64,000 bases of DNA from Oscillospiraceae bacterium (GTDB taxonomy: Bacteria; Bacillota; Clostridia; Oscillospirales; Acutalibacteraceae): positions 1 to 64,000 of the forward strand of contig SVOY01000008.1 in assembly GCA_015066105.1 (NCBI GenBank), read 5' to 3'. The translations under genes and the position numbers were made by a program. Of the stretch, positions 60,092 to 64,000 are shown piece by piece. A model generated the notes under the pieces. That model saw nothing but the letters and a program-made list of their open reading frames with translations. It had not been told where the DNA came from and searched no databases. Within the stretch, counting starts at the first letter, position 1. Each line of letters opens with the position of its first letter.

Positions 60092-62512
60092 ATGGCTATT
60101 AACAGAATTTACAAATCTATGCCTACTGTTGCAGTAAGGGGCATTGTTATATTTCCCGGTGTGCGCTTTCATTTTGATATAGCACGCAAAAAATCAATTG
60201 CCGCAATTGAGGCCGCAATGAATGATGACCAGAAGGTTTTTCTTGTTGCTCAGAAGGATGCGCTTGTTGATGACCCGACACCCGTAGATTTATTCAATTA
60301 CGGCGTTATTGCAAGTGTAAAGCAGATACTCAAGGCACCCAACGAAAATCAGATGAGGATTGTTGTTGAGGGCCTTGTAAGAGCGCAGATTGCTGACGTT
60401 ATTACCGTTCAGCCTTATTTCAGCTGTGATGTAAGAGAGCGCAGAACACCTGCCGTAAAAAGTGAAGACACCGTGCTTAAGGATGCTCTTGTCAACAAGC
60501 TTAAAACGGAGCTTATTTCATATATGGGCTACACCTCACGCAGTGAGGAGGAGGCACGCAGAGATGCCGAGATTTTTTATACTGAGGATTCGAGTGATTT
60601 TGCAGACCTGGTTGCAGGCAACATCATACCCGATTACCGTGTAAGGCAGAAAATACTTGAAAAGGTTTCTCTTATTGACCGCCTTGAATTTCTTCTCGAT
60701 GTGCTTCGCAAGGAGAACAATATTCTTAAAATTGAAAACGAAATTGAAGGCAAAGTTGAAAAGCAGATGGAGGATAATCAAAAGGATTATTATCTCAGAG
60801 AAAAAATCAGAGCAATTTACAATGAGCTTGGTGAGGGTGAGGATGTCCTTTCCGATTCTGTCAAATACAAAGAAAAAATCAAGGCTCTTGCTTGCAGTGA
60901 TGAAATCAAGGAGAAGCTTTTTTCAGAATGTGACAAGCTTTCCAAAATGCAGGGCACATCCGTTGATGCGTCTATTATCAGAGCTTATCTTGATACGGCG
61001 TTGTCCTTAAAATTCGGCAGCTATACAGAGGATAATCTTGATGTTGTCAGAGCTGAGCACATACTTGATGAGGACCATTACGGACTTGAAAAAGTCAAGG
61101 AAAGATTTGTTGAAATGCTTGCCGTAAAGGCAAAAACAGATAATCTTAAGGGGCAGATTATCTGCCTTGTTGGACCTCCGGGTGTGGGTAAAACCTCAAT
61201 TGTGCGCAGTGTTGCCAAGGCAATGGGCAGAAAATATGTGAGAATGTCCCTTGGCGGTGTCAGCGATGAGGCTGAAATCCGCGGCCACAGAAAAACCTAT
61301 GTGGGTGCAATGCCCGGCAGAATTGTGAATGCATTGATTCAGGCCAAAAGCTTTAATCCGGTTATTTTGCTTGATGAAATTGACAAGCTCGGCAAGGATT
61401 ACAAGGGCGACCCTGCCTCGGCCTTGCTTGAGGTGCTTGACCCTGAGCAGAACAACACTTTCAGAGATAATTACATGGAAATTCCCATTGATTTGAGCAA
61501 GGTGCTTTTCATCACCACTGCAAACGATGCTTCAACAATTCCCGCGCCGCTTTACGACAGAATGGAAATCATTGAGCTTGTCAGCTATACTCAGCAGGAA
61601 AAGGAAATAATTGCAAAAAAGCATATTATCAAAAAGCAGATTAAGCTTCACGGCCTTACGGGTAACAACATCCGTTTTTCTGATGAGGCCATCAGAACCC
61701 TTATAACCAAATATACCTCTGAAGCCGGCGTTAGAAGGCTTGAGCAGGTAATTGCTTCGGTTTGCAGAAAAAGCGTGCTTCTTCTTGAAAAAAGCGGCAG
61801 TAAGCGCATAAGCGTTACATCTGAGCTTCTTGAAGAAATGCTTGGCCCCGGAAAGTACAAAAACGAAGAGCTTCTTAATGAAAATGCCGTAGGTGTTGTA
61901 AACGGCCTTGCCTGGACAAGGGTAGGCGGTGAAATACTGCAGGTTGAAGCCGTTGCAATGGAGGGTGAAGGCAAAATTGAGGCCACGGGCTCTCTCGGCG
62001 ACGTTATGAAGGAGTCTGCAAAGGCGGCATACAGCTACCTGAGAAGCAAAAAGGATAAATACGGTATTTCTCTTGAGTCGTTTACTAAAAACGATATTCA
62101 TATTCACGTGCCTCAGGGTGCCGTTCCTAAGGACGGACCCTCGGCCGGTGTTACCATTTCAACTGCACTTTATTCAGCACTCAGCGGAAAAAAGGTTGAC
62201 AGAAAGGTTGCAATGACGGGTGAGGTTACCCTTACGGGCAGGGTGCTGCCCATTGGCGGTCTCAGAGAAAAATCAATGGCCGCATATAAAGCAGGCATTA
62301 AAAAGGTGATAATCCCGAAGGATAATTACGCAGATTTGTGGGAAATTGATAAAACCGTAAAGGAAAATGTTGAATTTATTCCCGTTTCAACTATTGATGA
62401 GGTGCTTGCCGTTGCTGTTGTCAACGATTTTCAGGATGACAAGGCTTCCGTTATATTCTCACATCACGATGTAATTATAAAAGACAGGAGGCAGAACAGT
62501 GAAATTCGATAA
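60092..62512 (+). CDS. lon: ATP-dependent protease Lon
   Basis: 806 residues from ATG 60092 (the longer frame begins with a TTG). N-terminal substrate-binding LON domain (~10-200, PTVAVRGIVIFPG), coiled coil (~200-270), AAA+ domain with Walker A GPPGVGKTS (~360) and Walker B ILLDEIDKLG, and protease domain with catalytic S684 (PKDGPSAGVT) and K727 (LREKSMAA). It degrades damaged and regulatory proteins. Followed by engB with a 14-base overlap, the classic lon-engB pair of Firmicutes. Confidence 0.98.
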   Translation: MAINRIYKSMPTVAVRGIVIFPGVRFHFDIARKKSIAAIEAAMNDDQKVFLVAQKDALVDDPTPVDLFNYGVIASVKQILKAPNENQMRIVVEGLVRAQIADVITVQPYFSCDVRERRTPAVKSEDTVLKDALVNKLKTELISYMGYTSRSEEEARRDAEIFYTEDSSDFADLVAGNIIPDYRVRQKILEKVSLIDRLEFLLDVLRKENNILKIENEIEGKVEKQMEDNQKDYYLREKIRAIYNELGEGEDVLSDSVKYKEKIKALACSDEIKEKLFSECDKLSKMQGTSVDASIIRAYLDTALSLKFGSYTEDNLDVVRAEHILDEDHYGLEKVKERFVEMLAVKAKTDNLKGQIICLVGPPGVGKTSIVRSVAKAMGRKYVRMSLGGVSDEAEIRGHRKTYVGAMPGRIVNALIQAKSFNPVILLDEIDKLGKDYKGDPASALLEVLDPEQNNTFRDNYMEIPIDLSKVLFITTANDASTIPAPLYDRMEIIELVSYTQQEKEIIAKKHIIKKQIKLHGLTGNNIRFSDEAIRTLITKYTSEAGVRRLEQVIASVCRKSVLLLEKSGSKRISVTSELLEEMLGPGKYKNEELLNENAVGVVNGLAWTRVGGEILQVEAVAMEGEGKIEATGSLGDVMKESAKAAYSYLRSKKDKYGISLESFTKNDIHIHVPQGAVPKDGPSAGVTISTALYSALSGKKVDRKVAMTGEVTLTGRVLPIGGLREKSMAAYKAGIKKVIIPKDNYADLWEIDKTVKENVEFIPVSTIDEVLAVAVVNDFQDDKASVIFSHHDVIIKDRRQNSEIR

Positions 62513-63086
62513 TCCTATTTTTGAAACCTCCTTCGGCTCGTTTAAACAGCTGAACGCATCTGATATACCCGAGGTTGCTTTTTCGGGTCGCTCAAATGTG
62601 GGCAAAAGCTCGCTTTTAAACAGATTGCTTTCGCGCAAATCTCTTGCCCGTGTAAGCTCAATGCCCGGCAAAACTGTAACAATAAACTTTTTCAGGGTTG
62701 ATAAATGCAGATTTGTCGACCTTCCGGGCTACGGATACGCAAAGGTTGCAAGGGATGAAAAGCTTCGTTGGGCGGAGCTTATGGAGGGATATTTTTCCTC
62801 GGGCAGAGATATACGCCTTGTGGTTCAGCTTATTGATATGAGGCATATGCCTTCACAGCAGGATATAGATATGATTGAGTATATGCTTGAGTGTGAAATT
62901 CCTTTTGTTGTTGCACTTACAAAGTGTGACAAGCTTAACAAAACCGAAAGATTGAATCAGCTTGAGGCATTATGCTCGCTTCTTGCAAAATACGGAAATA
63001 TCAGCGTTGTACCTTTTTCAAGCACAAAGGGTGACGGCGTTGAAGAATTAAGAGGACTTATTTCAAAAGCGGTTGAGGGTGAATAA
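62499..63086 (+). CDS. engB: Ribosome biogenesis GTPase EngB/YsxC (GTG start)
   Basis: 195 residues. G1 GRSNVGKSS, G2/G3 SSMPGKTVTINFF and DLPGYGYA, G4 LTKCDKLN, G5 PFSSTKG, all in order. It helps assemble the large ribosomal subunit. The start is GTG 62499 inside the end of lon, with AGGAGG 6-7 bases ahead. Likely translationally coupled to lon. Confidence 0.97.
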   Translation: MKFDNPIFETSFGSFKQLNASDIPEVAFSGRSNVGKSSLLNRLLSRKSLARVSSMPGKTVTINFFRVDKCRFVDLPGYGYAKVARDEKLRWAELMEGYFSSGRDIRLVVQLIDMRHMPSQQDIDMIEYMLECEIPFVVALTKCDKLNKTERLNQLEALCSLLAKYGNISVVPFSSTKGDGVEELRGLISKAVEGE

Positions 63087-63087
63087 T

Positions 63088-63660
63088 ATGAAGCAGATTT
63101 TTGCGGATAAAATGAAAAGCAATCCGATAATAGCCGGTGTAAAGGACATAGCAAGGCTTGATGATGCACTTGCTTCGGATTGTGAAATTGTGTTTCTTCT
63201 CTGCGGAACTATATTCGATTTGAAGGAAACGGTTGACAGAGTAAAAAAAGCGGGAAAGCTTGTTTTTATTCACGTTGATTTGCTTGACGGGTTTTCAAAG
63301 GATGCAACTGCGCTTAAGTATATCAGCAGTGAAATCTGTCCCGACGGTATAATTTCTACCAAAAACAGCCTTCTCAAGGCGGCCAAAAGCTTAGGCCTGC
63401 TTACCGTTCAGAGAGTATTTATAATTGATTCTCTTTCCATTGAAACGGCTGTAAAGGCATCGCAGATGATAAATCCCGATGCAATAGAGATATTGCCCGG
63501 AATTATGCCGCGCATAATAAAAAAGCTCAGCACAAGCCTTGAGGTTCCCGTTATTGTCGGCGGACTTGTCAGCGAAAAGAGCGATGCAACCGTTGCACTT
63601 GAGAACGGTGCACTCGGCGTGTCAACGTCATCAAAAGAAATATGGGGGATGAAAATATGA
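63088..63660 (+). CDS. glpP: Glycerol-3-phosphate responsive antiterminator GlpP
   Basis: 190 residues from ATG 63088, one base after engB. TIM-barrel regulator: NPIIAGVKDIARLDDAL (~12-28), FLLCGTIFDL, KLVFIHVDLLDGFSKD (~63-78), DGIISTKNSLLKAAK and EILPGIMPRII (~140) are all family hallmarks. In Bacillus GlpP binds glycerol-3-phosphate and glp leader RNA to prevent termination. No glp operon is adjacent here; two GDPD-like genes in the window could feed the same metabolite. Confidence 0.93.
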   Translation: MKQIFADKMKSNPIIAGVKDIARLDDALASDCEIVFLLCGTIFDLKETVDRVKKAGKLVFIHVDLLDGFSKDATALKYISSEICPDGIISTKNSLLKAAKSLGLLTVQRVFIIDSLSIETAVKASQMINPDAIEILPGIMPRIIKKLSTSLEVPVIVGGLVSEKSDATVALENGALGVSTSSKEIWGMKI

Positions 63661-64000
63661 TAAGCATCAGAAAATATCAGCCTGAGGATAAGCCGGCCGT
63701 AAGGCACATTCTTATCGAAACCTCACGCCTTCCCGTTGAAACGGAAAAGGACATTAAATTACTTGAGCTTCTTTATAACGATTATTATACCGAGGTTACT
63801 CCCGGATACTGCTTTGTTGCGGCCGATGAAAAGGACGAGGCTATAGGCTACATTATCTGCGCACCCGATTATAAGAGCTTCAGAAGAAACTTTTTTAAAT
63901 TCTACCTTCCCGAAATCAGAGAGCTTGGTATGAAATATTACACCCAGGCATTTATGGATGTTATGGGTCACGCTCTGTATGCAAAAAAGTATCCCGCGCA
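63657..64000 (+). CDS. GNAT-family acetyltransferase (partial)
   Basis: First ~114 codons; runs off the right edge. Starts at ATG 63657, overlapping the glpP stop (ATGA). The start MISIRKYQPEDKPAVRHIL is the typical beta1-alpha1 of GNAT folds, followed by YTEVTPGYCFVAADEKDEA and IGYIICAPDYKSF (strand 4). Its layout (long PGYCFVA-D segment and F-x-x-YLPEIRELG) resembles the acetyltransferase domain linked to O-GlcNAcase-like proteins in gut bacteria, but the acetyl-CoA-binding part lies beyond the window. Confidence 0.8.
   Translation, partial: MISIRKYQPEDKPAVRHILIETSRLPVETEKDIKLLELLYNDYYTEVTPGYCFVAADEKDEAIGYIICAPDYKSFRRNFFKFYLPEIRELGMKYYTQAFMDVMGHALYAKKYPA

Noticed and set aside
61532-62107. 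191-codon minus-strand ORF
   Set aside because: Antisense to the conserved lon protease domain; a shadow frame.

Overview
The window looks like a chromosomal segment of a spore-forming, low-to-mid G+C Clostridia member, most likely an uncultured Oscillospirales/Ruminococcaceae-type gut bacterium. The signs are strong AGGAGG ribosome sites, TTGACA-17-TATAAT promoters, a T-box in front of valS, a SpoIVB sporulation protease, an ECF transporter module, ClpE- and LuxS-type genes, and secreted proteins with Clostridia-style Cys-repeat tails. The taxonomic placement is inference from gene content only.

Layout. 1-4.15 kb is the decayed end of an integrative/mobilizable element: a 5'-truncated relaxase, a ParB-like gene broken by an in-frame stop, an excisionase-like HTH protein and an apparently intact tyrosine integrase, ending next to tRNA-Trp. 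4.15-4.75 kb holds tRNA-Trp, a CAT-anticodon tRNA, tRNA-Pro and an unusual array of short hairpins. 4.99 kb is a secreted Cys-repeat protein. 5.8-12.3 kb is a six-gene minus-strand operon (histidine phosphatase, YmdB-like phosphodiesterase, peptide-binding protein, recG, luxS, aldose epimerase). From 12.4 kb nearly everything is on the plus strand: asnS and an aminotransferase; an XRE regulator divergent from a small secreted protein; T-box-valS with a GDPD; polA; a secreted hydrolase; sfsA; a GDPD-like membrane protein; a serine hydrolase; a YhhN protein.

29-35.4 kb is a dense run ruvC-ruvA-ruvB-rRNA methyltransferase-ecfA1-ecfA2-ecfT-truA. It is followed by cvpA, pgsA and a ClpE-type unfoldase. 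39.3-39.9 kb holds four tRNAs (Gly, Arg, His, Gln) and a second hairpin array built like the first. 40-45.6 kb has a TfoX-like protein, a sugar-oxidoreductase/YhcH pair, a two-gene redox pair (CrtI-like flavoprotein plus ferredoxin-reductase/2Fe-2S fusion) and a TSUP permease split into two half genes. 45.7-49.3 kb has a zinc-ribbon membrane protein, spoIVB and a Na+:alanine symporter.

49.8-58.6 kb is one 2917-residue secreted protein with about five divergent internal repeats; it is the most striking protein here. Its 540-base upstream region holds a possible 46-codon ORF and unexplained hairpins. The window ends with an oxidoreductase, lon-engB-glpP and a partial acetyltransferase. No CRISPR array, rRNA or intact insertion sequence was seen. 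The strongest unexplained signals are the two post-tRNA hairpin arrays, the giant repeat protein with its leader, and the CrtI-like/reductase pair.
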